A stretch of DNA of 55,547 nucleotides from CAYHPY01 sp964358485 (GCA_964358485.1 CAYHPY010000014.1:1-55547); one strand, 5' to 3'; counted from the first letter of the stretch, positions 24,634 to 32,879 are shown. The notes: a model not told the origin generated them from the letters alone. Numbers and translations are program-made.

Positions 24634-24660
24634 TGGCTGCCCGACTAAGTTTCGAACTTT
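24634..24660 (-). other. tRNA 3'-end-like remnant
   Basis: Minus strand reads AGTTCGAAACTTAGTCGGGC then AGCCA: a T-loop-like TTCGA, an acceptor-like GGGCAG segment and a terminal CCA, followed by an intrinsic terminator. The T-stem has mismatches and no partner for the acceptor arm is visible within 100 bases upstream, so it is not an intact tRNA. It could be an integration-site relic. Confidence 0.3.
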
Positions 24661-24693
24661 TAAGTGAAGCCCCGGCACCATCAACTGGCACCG

Positions 24694-25995
24694 TCAGGGG
24701 TAGTCGCGGGCGAAGGCGGCGGCGTCGAAGGGTTTGCCCAGCCAGGCCGCGACGCGCTTGGCATCGTCCTCGGCGTTTTCCAGGCAGACCGAGGCCCCCG
24801 GGGAGGGGGTGATGTCGAAGATGATCCGGTCCCCGACGATTTCCGCCTCTCCCATGCAGAGCGAGCGCGTCCTCTTGTCCAGCAGTTGCGGGCGGATGCC
24901 GCCCAGGCCGGGGGACGGTTTGAGGACTCCGGGCTCCAGGGCCGGGATGATCTTGCGGACTTCCCGAGCGAACAGCCGCCGTCCGGCCCAGGGCAGGCCG
25001 TAGACCAGGTTCTTCAGGGCAAATCCCCGCATCACCGGATCGGCCGCCAGCCCCGCCAGGGTCGCGATCATCGCGGGGTCCCAATCGGTGCTTTTGAGAA
25101 AGCCCCAAAAGCTCGACCAGTCCTCCCGTTCGATGAGGGGCAGGACCTGGGCGGTGGGCCCGAAGCGCGTGACCGAGGCGTCGTTGTTGTCGGGGTCCCC
25201 GTGGACCGCGGCGAAAGGAAGCCGGTCGTCCTGGACCGTGTAGACCTTGCCGTTGAGGACCCGGGGTGAGACGAAGAAATTCCCGGCCACGGGGAGGATG
25301 GCGTATTCAAACCCGTAGCCCAGGCTTCGGGCGAAGACCAGGCTGAAGCCCCCGGCCGCGAAGACCACGGTCTTGGCCTCGATTTCGACGCGGTCGGCGG
25401 TGATGATGAAATTGTCCCGCTTGACGATTTTCCGGACGGCGGTCCCGAAATGCTCCCGGATGTCCTTGCCGCAGGCCCGGGCGTCCTGGACGAAGGATTC
25501 CGAGAGCAGGCCGAAATCCACGGCGTAGCCGTCCGAAGTGGCCAAGGCGGCGACCTCTTCCGCCGCGGGTCGGCCCCTGAGCACCTCGGGCTCCAGGCGT
25601 CCAACTTCCTCGCGCCGGATTAGGCGCAGGGCGGGGAATAATTCTTTGAGGCTTTGGGCGCGAAGCTCCAAGGCCCGAACCTCCGCGGCCCCGACGCCCA
25701 GGACCATCTTGGAGTAGCGCTGGTGGATGTCGCTCCGCCCGCAGCGGTCCAGATAGCGCGCGACCCGGGCCGAGGCCCGCTTGACCTTGGCGGCCTTGGC
25801 GGCCGAATAATTGGTCTCGATGTCTCCGAAATGCAAAGTCTGGGAATTGGCGGTGCTCTTGGAATTGACCTGGGCGACCGCCGGGTATTTCTCCAGGATG
25901 TCGATGGACTCGATCCCGGTGTAGCGGGCCAGAACATGAAGGACCGCCGCTCCGGTCACTCCGGCGCCGATGACGGCCACGTCGCGGACGGGCAT
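24694..25995 (-). CDS. FAD-dependent malate:quinone oxidoreductase-like protein
   Basis: 433 residues. The N-terminus VRDVAVIGAGVTGAAVLHVLARY is a dinucleotide-binding fold for FAD. NSKSTANSQTLHFGDIETNYS corresponds to the substrate/FAD region of Mqo (PF06039), and the C-terminal GLGGIRPQLLDKRTRSL and IIFDITPSPGASVCLENAE blocks are also Mqo-like. Mqo oxidises malate to oxaloacetate and passes electrons to quinone. The chain is shorter than E. coli Mqo (about 550 residues), so another 2-hydroxyacid substrate is possible. It starts at ATG 25995. A GGTGCC-containing stretch follows its stop. Confidence 0.72.
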   Translation of the reverse strand: MPVRDVAVIGAGVTGAAVLHVLARYTGIESIDILEKYPAVAQVNSKSTANSQTLHFGDIETNYSAAKAAKVKRASARVARYLDRCGRSDIHQRYSKMVLGVGAAEVRALELRAQSLKELFPALRLIRREEVGRLEPEVLRGRPAAEEVAALATSDGYAVDFGLLSESFVQDARACGKDIREHFGTAVRKIVKRDNFIITADRVEIEAKTVVFAAGGFSLVFARSLGYGFEYAILPVAGNFFVSPRVLNGKVYTVQDDRLPFAAVHGDPDNNDASVTRFGPTAQVLPLIEREDWSSFWGFLKSTDWDPAMIATLAGLAADPVMRGFALKNLVYGLPWAGRRLFAREVRKIIPALEPGVLKPSPGLGGIRPQLLDKRTRSLCMGEAEIVGDRIIFDITPSPGASVCLENAEDDAKRVAAWLGKPFDAAAFARDYP

Positions 25996-26032
25996 GCCCG
26001 AAGGTTAGCCGGTTAAAGCGTTCGCGTCAAGG

Positions 26033-27964
26033 TTAGGGGATGACGAAGAGGTAGAGGGCGTCGGCGCCCACGGTGCCGAGCTTGTGGAAATATTCCTTGT
26101 CGAAGCCGCCTTGAGCCGTCAGCTCGACCAGGCGCCCGGCGTTGTCGGTGGCGGTGAACAGCCACGGTCCCCACCAGGCGACCGTCGCCACGGCGTGGGC
26201 GGCCTGCATCGCGGCCAGCCCGGCCCGGGCGCCCTGGACGCCCTTGAGGGCGGTCACGGCATGTCCGGTTCCCAAAGTCGCCCATAGAATCGGATTCATG
26301 ACGCCCTCGCCCAAGGCTTCCCCGACGCCGGTCACGACTCCCGCGGCGGTGTAGGCCACGGTTTTCCAGCCGGAGGTCTGGCCGCCCGCCTGGATGAGGC
26401 GCTTGCCGTAGGAGCCGGCCCCGAAATTTCCCTTCAAAGCGGCCACGGCCTCGGCGTCGCCGACCGGCGCCTCGAGAATGTTCCGCTTCATTTCGGGGGC
26501 CAAGGGAAAAAGCTGGGACTCCACGGCTTGGCGCCGATTTTCCAGGGCCGCCTTCTCCAGCTTGAGGCGGGCCCCCGGGGTCAACCGGTCCAGGTGCCCC
26601 TTTTCTCCGATCAGGCCGTTCATCGCCGGATTCTTGGCGTAGGAGCCGGCGGCTTCCAGCAAGGCGGAATCGGAGCCCGAAATCTCGGAGGCCGCGAGGG
26701 TTGCCGCTCCGACCAGGCCGGTGTAGAGGCTGGCGGCGATGTTGTCGCAGAGCTTCAAGGCCGAGCCGACTCCCGGGGTGTCCATGATCTTAGCCCCGGT
26801 CCGTCCCAGCCAGGATTTTCCTTCCTTGACGTCGACCGTCTTGATCTTTTTGCGCTCCTTGAGCTTCCAGGCCCCGTCCTTCCATTCCCGTTCGACGTTC
26901 CAAATGTCCTGGGTTTCATCTTTCCGGCTCCAGGGCCCCCAGCCTTTTTCCTGGGTCCCCGAGGAGGCGGTCCAATCCAGGCGCGTTGCCTCCCCCGAAT
27001 ATTCCCGCCAGTAGCCGGGGTGATCCTGCCGGGCCTGGCCCCGCGCGTCGACCTCCACGGCGCCCATGACGATGAAGGAGAGGGGGTGCGCGCTCGCGGG
27101 GTGGGATGAGGGGAGAAATTGCCCCACGAAAATTTTGCGCCCTTTTTCGCCGAGCTCGAAGATGAGGCGGTAATGATTGTCCTCGTCGACGCTCAGGCGG
27201 GCGGAGGTGGCGCCGGCGGGGCGCAGTTCCGGGAGGTCCCGCAGGAAATCCCCCAGGGCCCGGGTTTTCTCTCCCGAGGGGTCCGCCTGCTTGAGGGCGG
27301 CCAGCGCCTGGGCCGCGACGTCCCGGCTGAGGGCTTCCCGCGCCGCGGCCGGGCCGGCCAGCAGGTCGGCGACTCCGACCTCGTGGGAGGCCGCGCGCCC
27401 GTTGCTTCCGGGGAGCCGGGCGACGCGCTTGGAAATGAACACCACCCCGTCCCCGCCGTCTTTCCCCGCTCCGGGGACCGGGATGCGGAGGTCGGAGGCG
27501 GGCGGGGGAAGGCGGACGGCCGGGGCCGGGAGGGGGGCGGAGCCCCCGTCGAAATAACGGGAGGCCAGGCCCGGATCGGCGGCCGCGGCTTCCAGAGAAA
27601 ATCGGTTTCGTCCCGTCTTGATTCCGGTCAGGACCCCGGCGGGGGCTTCACCCTCCGGCGCCAGGAGGCGGCGGAGGCCTTCCATTTCCGGAAGAAGCCG
27701 GGCGGCTTCTTCCGGAGGGACGGTTCCGTCAGAAAGCTTCCGTTCGAGTGATTGAAATCGGCCCCGGAGTTCGTCCTTGGAGGCCCCGGGAAGCGCCGCG
27801 TCCCGCTTGAGGGCCTGCAGGGCGCTCCAAACGAAGGTCGCGGCGGGAGCCAGGGCCGGGGCGGAAGCGGAGGGGGCGGCGGTCGGGGAGGAGAGGGGGA
27901 TGATCGAGCAAAAAAGGGCCAGCAGTCCGCTTCGCCAAGCCCGCAGCCCAATCCGGCCGCTCAT
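26033..27964 (-). CDS. large secreted protein of unknown function
   Basis: 643 residues with a long signal peptide (hydrophobic LLALFCSIIPLSSPTAA). Residues ~30-110 are Ala/Leu-rich helices; ~140-180 form a Pro-rich linker; ~230-400 look beta-rich with Trp/Glu-rich segments (YWREYSGEATRLDW, WNVEREWKDGAWKLKERKK). From ~430 onward there are several Gly/Ala-rich hydrophobic stretches (AASLYTGLVGAATLAASEI, TVAYTAAGVVTGVGEALGEG, AHAVATVAWWGPWLF) that could insert in a membrane. The order beta-rich region, charged linker, then Ala/Gly-rich hydrophobic part resembles the centre of the giant protein at 46191-54020. I recognise no known domain. Confidence 0.55.
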   Translation of the reverse strand: MSGRIGLRAWRSGLLALFCSIIPLSSPTAAPSASAPALAPAATFVWSALQALKRDAALPGASKDELRGRFQSLERKLSDGTVPPEEAARLLPEMEGLRRLLAPEGEAPAGVLTGIKTGRNRFSLEAAAADPGLASRYFDGGSAPLPAPAVRLPPPASDLRIPVPGAGKDGGDGVVFISKRVARLPGSNGRAASHEVGVADLLAGPAAAREALSRDVAAQALAALKQADPSGEKTRALGDFLRDLPELRPAGATSARLSVDEDNHYRLIFELGEKGRKIFVGQFLPSSHPASAHPLSFIVMGAVEVDARGQARQDHPGYWREYSGEATRLDWTASSGTQEKGWGPWSRKDETQDIWNVEREWKDGAWKLKERKKIKTVDVKEGKSWLGRTGAKIMDTPGVGSALKLCDNIAASLYTGLVGAATLAASEISGSDSALLEAAGSYAKNPAMNGLIGEKGHLDRLTPGARLKLEKAALENRRQAVESQLFPLAPEMKRNILEAPVGDAEAVAALKGNFGAGSYGKRLIQAGGQTSGWKTVAYTAAGVVTGVGEALGEGVMNPILWATLGTGHAVTALKGVQGARAGLAAMQAAHAVATVAWWGPWLFTATDNAGRLVELTAQGGFDKEYFHKLGTVGADALYLFVIP

Positions 27965-27975
27965 GCAAATAGTGT

Positions 27976-28013
27976 GGGCCCTAGGGCCCTGAAAAAACAG
28001 GGGCCTAGGGCCC
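27976..28013. other. strong GC hairpin just upstream of a start codon
   Basis: GGGCCCTAGGGCCCTG (27976-27991) pairs with CAGGGGCCTAGGGCCC (27998-28013) with one mismatch and an AAAAAA loop. It begins 11 bases upstream of ATG 27964. The left arm itself contains a perfect 14-base palindrome. It may end transcription from the small gene upstream or shape the 5' UTR of the secreted protein. Confidence 0.7.
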
Positions 28014-28042
28014 GGAATCAGGTGGGCCTAAAGTCCTACTTC

Positions 28043-28222
28043 CTAAATCGAGAGCTTGGCGATGAGGACTTGAAGCAGGGCGGCCTCGGCCTTCAACTCT
28101 TCCCGGAAGGTCGAGGTGTCCGAGTGGTGGACCTGCTCGCGCATCGTCCCCAACCGGTCCCGGAGAACCCCCAACAAGGCGTCCCGCTCCGCCTCGCTCA
28201 ATTCGATTTTTGTGATGACCAT
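28043..28222 (-). CDS. small conserved helical protein
   Basis: 59 residues starting at ATG 28222 after a GGGGGAGG ribosome-binding site. The sequence ITKIELSEAERDALLGVLRD, then LGTMREQVHHSDTSTFREEL, then KAEAALLQVLIAKL matches a common pattern of short two-helix hypothetical proteins in Deltaproteobacteria and related phyla (EL-x2-E-x3-LL...L-x-E-x2-HTD-x3-FRE-x-LK). Function unknown; probably a small antiparallel hairpin. Its start lies 68 bases downstream of the acyl-CoA dehydrogenase stop on the same strand. Confidence 0.65.
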   Translation of the reverse strand: MVITKIELSEAERDALLGVLRDRLGTMREQVHHSDTSTFREELKAEAALLQVLIAKLSI

Positions 28223-28290
28223 AACCGCCTCCCCCGCGTCCGACGGAAAAGAACGCAACGAAGGGACCAGTCCGGGGAGGGGCGCCGAGT

Positions 28291-29823
28291 TTAGGCGAGG
28301 CGGGCGGCGGCGCGGCTCAAGCTCCCCTCGGCGTCCAGGGGGCCGCCGGCCTCCCGCAGGAGCAAAGCCGTCCCGAGGGTCCGGTAGGCCAGCAGGCACA
28401 GGGCCACCGCGTCCTCCGGCTCCTCGGTGGGGGCCGCCCGGAGCGCGGCCACCCGCGCGTCGAGCTTTTTGCGCAAATCCGCCAACACGGCCCGCGCCGG
28501 AGCGGGCCCGCGGTTTCCGGCCTGATCCAAAAGGCGGGAGAAGGCCTGGCCGCTGGCGGGCCGGCGCAGGGCTTTGAGCGCATGCCCGGCCAGGATCGGA
28601 TGGGTGCCTTCCCAGATTTCCTGGATGATCGCGTCCTCGCTCAGGCGCGGCAGGATTGAAAAGTCCCGCAAGGTCGCGTTACCCGCCAGCACCAAGCGGG
28701 CCTCGCGGACGGCCATGGTCGCGGCTTGGGAGACCCCGATCTTAAGGAGGGGGACCAGGACGTCGGCGGCTGAATTTTCCTTTTCCAAAAGGTCCAGCTC
28801 CTCGAAAAAGGCCAAGGTCGCGGGCAAAAGGAGGTCTTCGAGGACGGTCAGGGAGGCTCTCACCGCGGGAATCTCCGCGGCGGTCCGCCCGGTGACGACG
28901 CGGGAGCGGGCGTAAAGGCCGGCCTCGACCCAGGACCGCCGGATCATGCCCAAGGCGGCCCCGGCCACATGGAGGCGGGAAACCTTGAGGACGGTCGATA
29001 ATAAGATCGCCAAGCCCCGGGAGGGGCGGCCGATGAGCTCGGCGTAGGCGCCGCGGTATTCCACCTCGGCGGTGGCCTTTCCCCGCGTGCCGGTGAGATC
29101 CTTGAGGCGAAGGATGTGGCACTCGTTGAGCCCGCCGCCGGGAAGGCGGCGCGGGACCAGAAAAAGCGCCACGGCCGTGGATCCCACGGGCTTGGCCGTG
29201 GTCACCCATAGCTCCCCGGGGTTGGAGCAGAACCATTTCAGGCCGGTCAGGCGCCATGTGCCGTCCCCGGAGGGGACGGCGCTCGCCTCGTTTTCCGAGA
29301 CATTGCTGCCGCCCTGTTTCTCCGTGACGAACTGTCCTCCGGTCAGCGGGGTGGAGGTGTTGGGGTCATGGAGAAGTCCCAGCCAGCGTTTTCGCTGTTC
29401 CGGCGTCCCGTGGCTCTCCAAGAGTTGGACGAGGCCGTCGGTCATGGCCAAGGGGCAGGTCACGCCTCCCTCTCCATTCTGATTGAGGAGATAGGCCTTG
29501 GTCATCCGTTCCAACAGGGGGGTCGGGGGCAGGGGGCCGGCCAAAAGCGAAAGCCTCCGAGCCTCCTTTTGCTCGGCGCAATAGACGACTTCATCGATCC
29601 TGTTGCCCCAACGGTCGTAGCGTTTGAGCTCGGGCCAGCGCCCGTCCTTATGGGCGGCCTCCACCAGGCGGTTGAGTTCCCCGCCGCACAGGGCGCCCAA
29701 CTCGGAGAGGCGCTTGAGGGCGGCGTCCCGGTCCGCGGCCGGAAGCCGCGCCGCCACGATGCCTCGAACCAGGCGGTCTTCCTCGAAAAAATTCAAGCCG
29801 GCCGCGCCGGAGTATTCGGTCAT
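28291..29823 (-). CDS. acyl-CoA dehydrogenase family protein (AidB-like)
   Basis: 510 residues. The acyl-CoA dehydrogenase core is clear: TCPLAMTDGLVQLLESHGTP, TGGQFVTEKQGGSNVSENEA (flavin/substrate segment), GLKWFCSNPG, SRLHVAGAALGMIRRS and the near-C-terminal IIQEIWEGTHPILAGHAL, which carries the catalytic-Glu region. The long N-terminal domain and overall length place it in the AidB/long ACAD group rather than in short-chain enzymes. It uses FAD to introduce a 2,3-double bond into an acyl-CoA. It lies 35 bases after the CoA-transferase beta gene, suggesting a shared acid-degradation pathway. Confidence 0.88.
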   Translation of the reverse strand: MTEYSGAAGLNFFEEDRLVRGIVAARLPAADRDAALKRLSELGALCGGELNRLVEAAHKDGRWPELKRYDRWGNRIDEVVYCAEQKEARRLSLLAGPLPPTPLLERMTKAYLLNQNGEGGVTCPLAMTDGLVQLLESHGTPEQRKRWLGLLHDPNTSTPLTGGQFVTEKQGGSNVSENEASAVPSGDGTWRLTGLKWFCSNPGELWVTTAKPVGSTAVALFLVPRRLPGGGLNECHILRLKDLTGTRGKATAEVEYRGAYAELIGRPSRGLAILLSTVLKVSRLHVAGAALGMIRRSWVEAGLYARSRVVTGRTAAEIPAVRASLTVLEDLLLPATLAFFEELDLLEKENSAADVLVPLLKIGVSQAATMAVREARLVLAGNATLRDFSILPRLSEDAIIQEIWEGTHPILAGHALKALRRPASGQAFSRLLDQAGNRGPAPARAVLADLRKKLDARVAALRAAPTEEPEDAVALCLLAYRTLGTALLLREAGGPLDAEGSLSRAAARLA

Positions 29824-29858
29824 CGCACCCCTTTATACAAATTGAGCCTTCGAGCGCG

Positions 29859-30635
29859 CTACGCCTCGCGCAGGAAGATCCGGCCGGGGTCCACCTTGTC
29901 CCTCAGGGTGGAGAGCTCCAGCGGGGTGGGGGGCGGCGTAAGGCCGAGGGGTCGGCGGATTTTCAAGGGGAAGCCCGTCTCGGCTTTCACCTTCTCCAAC
30001 GCCACCCCGGGGTGAAGCGAGATCAGGCGCATGCGCTTGCCGGTCGGATCGAAATCATAGACCGCCATGTCGGTGACCACCCTATAGGGTCCGGTCCCGG
30101 CCGGAAGGCCCGCTCTTTCCCGCGCCCCGGGCCCGGTCAGAAAGCCCGGGGTGGTGAGAAAATCCAGTTTTTTGACGAACTTGCGGCGGTCCTGTTTCAT
30201 GATAATGACCGTGCGCTGGCAAAAGGAGCCGACCTCGTTGGCCCCGCCGGAGCCCGGAAGGCGGACTTTCGGGGATTGGTGGGAGCCGATGACCGTGGTG
30301 TTGAGGTTGCCGTGCGGGTCGATTTGGGCCCCTCCCAGGAATCCGTCGTGGATCAGGCCGCGTTGGGCCGTCTCCATGACGTCGCAAATGCCCAGCGCGG
30401 CGAAGGCGCGGTCGAAGGTGCGAGATTCTCCGACGCCCAAGGGAAGCTCATCGAGCGTCGAGCCGATGCCGCCGAACTCAAAGACGGGAAGAAGCTCGGG
30501 GGCGTAGAGCCGTTTGGCCAAGGCGGCCGCCAGCATGGGCAGTCCGGTGCCGATGAACACCGTGGTCCTTCGTCGCATCAGGCGCGCGGCGGCGCAGACC
30601 AGGATTTCCGTGGAGGAGTACCCCGCCTCTGTCAT
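29859..30635 (-). CDS. CoA-transferase beta subunit (GctB-like)
   Basis: 258 residues of the glutaconate/3-oxoacid CoA-transferase type I beta family: a TVFIGTGLPMLAAALAK opening, LLPVFEFGGIGS carrying the catalytic-Glu segment, LGGAQIDPHGNLNTTVIG, GSGGANEVGS and a C-terminal LHPGVALEKVKAETGF. It transfers CoA between an acyl-CoA and a free carboxylic acid together with the alpha subunit, whose stop overlaps its start (ATGA). The exact acid is not deducible. Confidence 0.88.
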   Translation of the reverse strand: MTEAGYSSTEILVCAAARLMRRRTTVFIGTGLPMLAAALAKRLYAPELLPVFEFGGIGSTLDELPLGVGESRTFDRAFAALGICDVMETAQRGLIHDGFLGGAQIDPHGNLNTTVIGSHQSPKVRLPGSGGANEVGSFCQRTVIIMKQDRRKFVKKLDFLTTPGFLTGPGARERAGLPAGTGPYRVVTDMAVYDFDPTGKRMRLISLHPGVALEKVKAETGFPLKIRRPLGLTPPPTPLELSTLRDKVDPGRIFLREA

Positions 30636-31588
30636 AAGCGTTTTTTCGCGAGGAGCGAGTTCAGGTGGTCATTGCCCAGCCTGGCGAGGTAATCCTGGTG
30701 GGATTTCACCGAATAGACGTATTTGTCGAGGTAGGCGCTGGTTCCTTCCTCGGTTTTTATGGAGTCCAGATAGGCGCGGATGTGGGGTTCGTCGCGGCGG
30801 TAAAGGTAGCAGGTCTCCCCGGGGTGGGCTCCGTAGGGGGCATGGACCACCGCGTCGACCAGGTAGAACGGGATGGCCGTTTTTTCGGGGCGGTTGAGAA
30901 TCTCCTCGGTCTCGATGATCTCCTCGGCGGAAATGATGACCCGGCGGCTGGCCCGGGCCATTTCCAGGGCGAAGCCGGTGATCCCGTCGAGCTGGCAGTT
31001 TCCGTAGACATCCGCGCGGTGGACGTGGATGACGCCGCAATCCAGGATGAGGGCTGGCAGCAGCGCCAATTTTATGCCGGTGAACGGGTCTTTAATCATT
31101 TTGGCCCGGCTGTATTTCATCGTGTCGGTCCCCAGCATCGAGCGGGCGGGGAGAAACGGAATGCCCATGGCGGCCGCCTTCATCCTCCAGGCGAGCGCCC
31201 CGTTGGACCATTCCTCCAAGCGCAGGCCCCCTTTTTCCACCGCCCGCCGCAGGATCGGGGAAATTCCGTAGGCCTCGTAGCCGACATAGGTGATGTCCAT
31301 GGCGTCCACCAGGCCCGCGGCCAGGAGCAGATCCACGTCCATGAGGCCTTGTCCGGCCAGGCGCAGGTGCGAGGGGCCTTGGCGGATGATCTCCCGGACG
31401 ATTGAAAGCGGGCATCGGACGGTGCCGTAAAGCTCGAAACCAAGGTATTTCCCGGACTTGACGAATTGGCGGACCGCTTCCTCTTCGGTCATGAGCTTGC
31501 GCCGCAAGCGCATGTCCTTGTGGTGGGAGAGCCAGGAGCGGAACTCCTCCATGTCCGGGGGGCGATAGAGGGTTTCCGCCATCATCAT
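30632..31588 (-). CDS. CoA-transferase alpha subunit (GctA-like)
   Basis: 318 residues from ATG 31588. Family landmarks are LFGTVRCPLSI-like FELYGTVRCPLSIVREI, AGLVDAMDITYVGYEAYG, FLPARSMLGTDTMKYSRAK, HVHRADVYGNCQLDG and EEIIETEEILNRPEKTAIP. Three consecutive Met codons (31588-31580) make the start ambiguous; an upstream TTG at 31621 is also in frame. No good Shine-Dalgarno sequence precedes it. With GctB and the acyl-CoA dehydrogenase it could activate and oxidise a carboxylic acid. Confidence 0.87.
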   Translation of the reverse strand: MMMAETLYRPPDMEEFRSWLSHHKDMRLRRKLMTEEEAVRQFVKSGKYLGFELYGTVRCPLSIVREIIRQGPSHLRLAGQGLMDVDLLLAAGLVDAMDITYVGYEAYGISPILRRAVEKGGLRLEEWSNGALAWRMKAAAMGIPFLPARSMLGTDTMKYSRAKMIKDPFTGIKLALLPALILDCGVIHVHRADVYGNCQLDGITGFALEMARASRRVIISAEEIIETEEILNRPEKTAIPFYLVDAVVHAPYGAHPGETCYLYRRDEPHIRAYLDSIKTEEGTSAYLDKYVYSVKSHQDYLARLGNDHLNSLLAKKRL

Positions 31589-31671
31589 CTTGAGACGAAA
31601 AAGACGCAACGTTAGTTCCAATTATGGCAACGGCGTTGCATTGAAGGTTCTGGAGGAGCTTGAGGATCGAA

Positions 31672-31836
31672 ATGCCCAAAAAAAAGACCGCGGACCTTAA
31701 AACCCATCTGACGGAACTCTTTCCGCCCTTCGGGCGGATTCCCTCCCACGCCAACGGTTTCGTGTGCTCGATGGGGCGGGCGCCGAAGTCCCGGCGTCCC
31801 CGCTCGAAGGGGCCTCAACCGCCTTTTTGCTGGTAG
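31672..31836 (+). CDS. possible 54-residue basic protein
   Basis: ATG 31672 behind TTGAGGAT encodes MPKKKTADLKTHLTELFP followed by a Gly/Arg-rich tail ending PPFCW. It lies in the gap between the two minus-strand genes gctA and the radical SAM gene and overlaps the 3' end of the latter by 22 bases. The ribosome-binding site is reasonable, but I recognise no family. Confidence 0.25.
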   Translation: MPKKKTADLKTHLTELFPPFGRIPSHANGFVCSMGRAPKSRRPRSKGPQPPFCW

Positions 31837-32786
31837 CGGCGGCGGCGAAGGGCGTTCTCGGCGATCCACTCCTGGGTACCGCAGGAGCAGTAATAGACCG
31901 ATAGGCGAAAACCCCGGCCTTGGGCGTAGGCCATCAAGCGGTAGGCGGTTTCCTCGCTGCCCGCCACGGGGGCCCAGGTGAGGTTTTTGGGATCATCCTG
32001 GTCGTCCTTTCCCTTGAGTCCTTTTTCCTTCAACGAATCCAGATTTTGGGCGGACGCGAAGAGTTCGTGGAGGATGAGGTGCGGAGCGCCCATCTCGTCG
32101 AGTTCTTCCATCAGAAGTTTGACGCGGGCCTCGTGCTCGGGCACGGCCGGAATTTCCACCTCGGCGGGGAGGCCCGCTCCCAAAGCCAGGCGCACCGGCG
32201 CGGGATCGTAGTCCCGGGCGGCCAGATTGATCCGGAGCCCGTTGATGCCGGCCTCCTTGATCGCTTGGGCGAGGGCGGGCGTCAATAAGTCGCCGTTGGT
32301 GTAGAGATCCAGGCGCATTTTGGCGCCCATCTTGGCCTTGATCGCGCGCGCCGTTTCCAGGGTCGCGGCCGGGTCCAAGAGGGGCTCCCCGCCGCTGAGT
32401 CCCACGCTGACCACGTCCGCTTCCTTTAAGATTTCGACGGCCTGCTCCGCGGTCTCGGCCGGGCGGCCATGCACGCTCATGCCTTTCTTGCGGGGTTTGG
32501 GATTGAAACAAAAGAAGCAGTTTTTGTTGCAGAGGGTCGTCAGGCAGAGATTGCTTCCGCGGCCCCGCAGGCATGACCGGCAGCCGGGGGGGATTTTCCC
32601 GCTGGTGGTGAAAGTTCTTCGGGAGACTCGTCCTCGGACGCCCTGCTCAAGGAGCCCCTGGATTAATTGGGCCCTAAGTCCGCCGCCGTCCTTGGCGGCA
32701 TCGGGGGAAAGGCGCTCCTTGCGGGCGAGGCCGGCGGCGTAGCGGGTGAAGGTTTCGGAGGGGTCGCCGCAGACGTTTTTGGGCAC
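31815..32786 (-). CDS. radical SAM protein
   Basis: 323 residues. TTLCNKNCFFCFNPKP carries the C-x3-C-x2-C cluster motif, followed by VSVGLSGGEPLLDP (GGE motif for SAM) and LDLYTNGDLLTP. An upstream Cys pair (PGCRSCLRG) and a C-terminal VYYCSCGTQEW may hold auxiliary metal. It resembles PFL-activase-like or 4-demethylwyosine-like radical SAM enzymes of unknown substrate. The start is a GTG at 32786 without an obvious Shine-Dalgarno sequence; the region just upstream holds a 12-bp triple repeat. Confidence 0.8.
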   Translation of the reverse strand: MPKNVCGDPSETFTRYAAGLARKERLSPDAAKDGGGLRAQLIQGLLEQGVRGRVSRRTFTTSGKIPPGCRSCLRGRGSNLCLTTLCNKNCFFCFNPKPRKKGMSVHGRPAETAEQAVEILKEADVVSVGLSGGEPLLDPAATLETARAIKAKMGAKMRLDLYTNGDLLTPALAQAIKEAGINGLRINLAARDYDPAPVRLALGAGLPAEVEIPAVPEHEARVKLLMEELDEMGAPHLILHELFASAQNLDSLKEKGLKGKDDQDDPKNLTWAPVAGSEETAYRLMAYAQGRGFRLSVYYCSCGTQEWIAENALRRRRYQQKGG

Positions 32787-32800
32787 AAAGACGACGAATG

Positions 32801-32836
32801 CAACGGAAATACCAACGGAACTAGCAACGGAACAAA
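32801..32836. repeat. 12-bp x 3 tandem repeat upstream of the radical SAM gene
   Basis: CAACGGAAATAC, CAACGGAACTAG, CAACGGAACAAA; the first eight bases are identical in all copies. It begins 15 bases upstream of GTG 32786 (minus-strand gene), so it could be a regulator-binding array. Confidence 0.7.
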
Positions 32837-32848
32837 CAGCAGGGAGGA

Positions 32849-32866
32849 CGCCCGGCAGGCCGGGCG
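32849..32866 (-). terminator. GC hairpin after the RlmI-type gene
   Basis: CGCCCGG (32849-32855) pairs with CCGGGCG (32860-32866) with a 4-base loop, 14 bases past the stop of the gene ending at 32880. No T-run follows. Confidence 0.35.
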
Positions 32867-32879
32867 TGAATGGCCGGGC

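Noticed and set aside
24634..24710. A complete tRNA gene on the minus strand
   Set aside because: No partner for the acceptor arm, no D-arm or anticodon arm, and mismatches in the T-stem; only a remnant is plausible.
31590..31700. A plus-strand helical-looking reading frame (VALKVLEELEDRNAQ) overlapping the start of gctA
   Set aside because: It overlaps a confident gene on the other strand, has no good start or ribosome-binding site and ends quickly.
32801..32836. CRISPR-like array
   Set aside because: Units are only 12 bp, contiguous and without spacers; no cas genes anywhere in the window.
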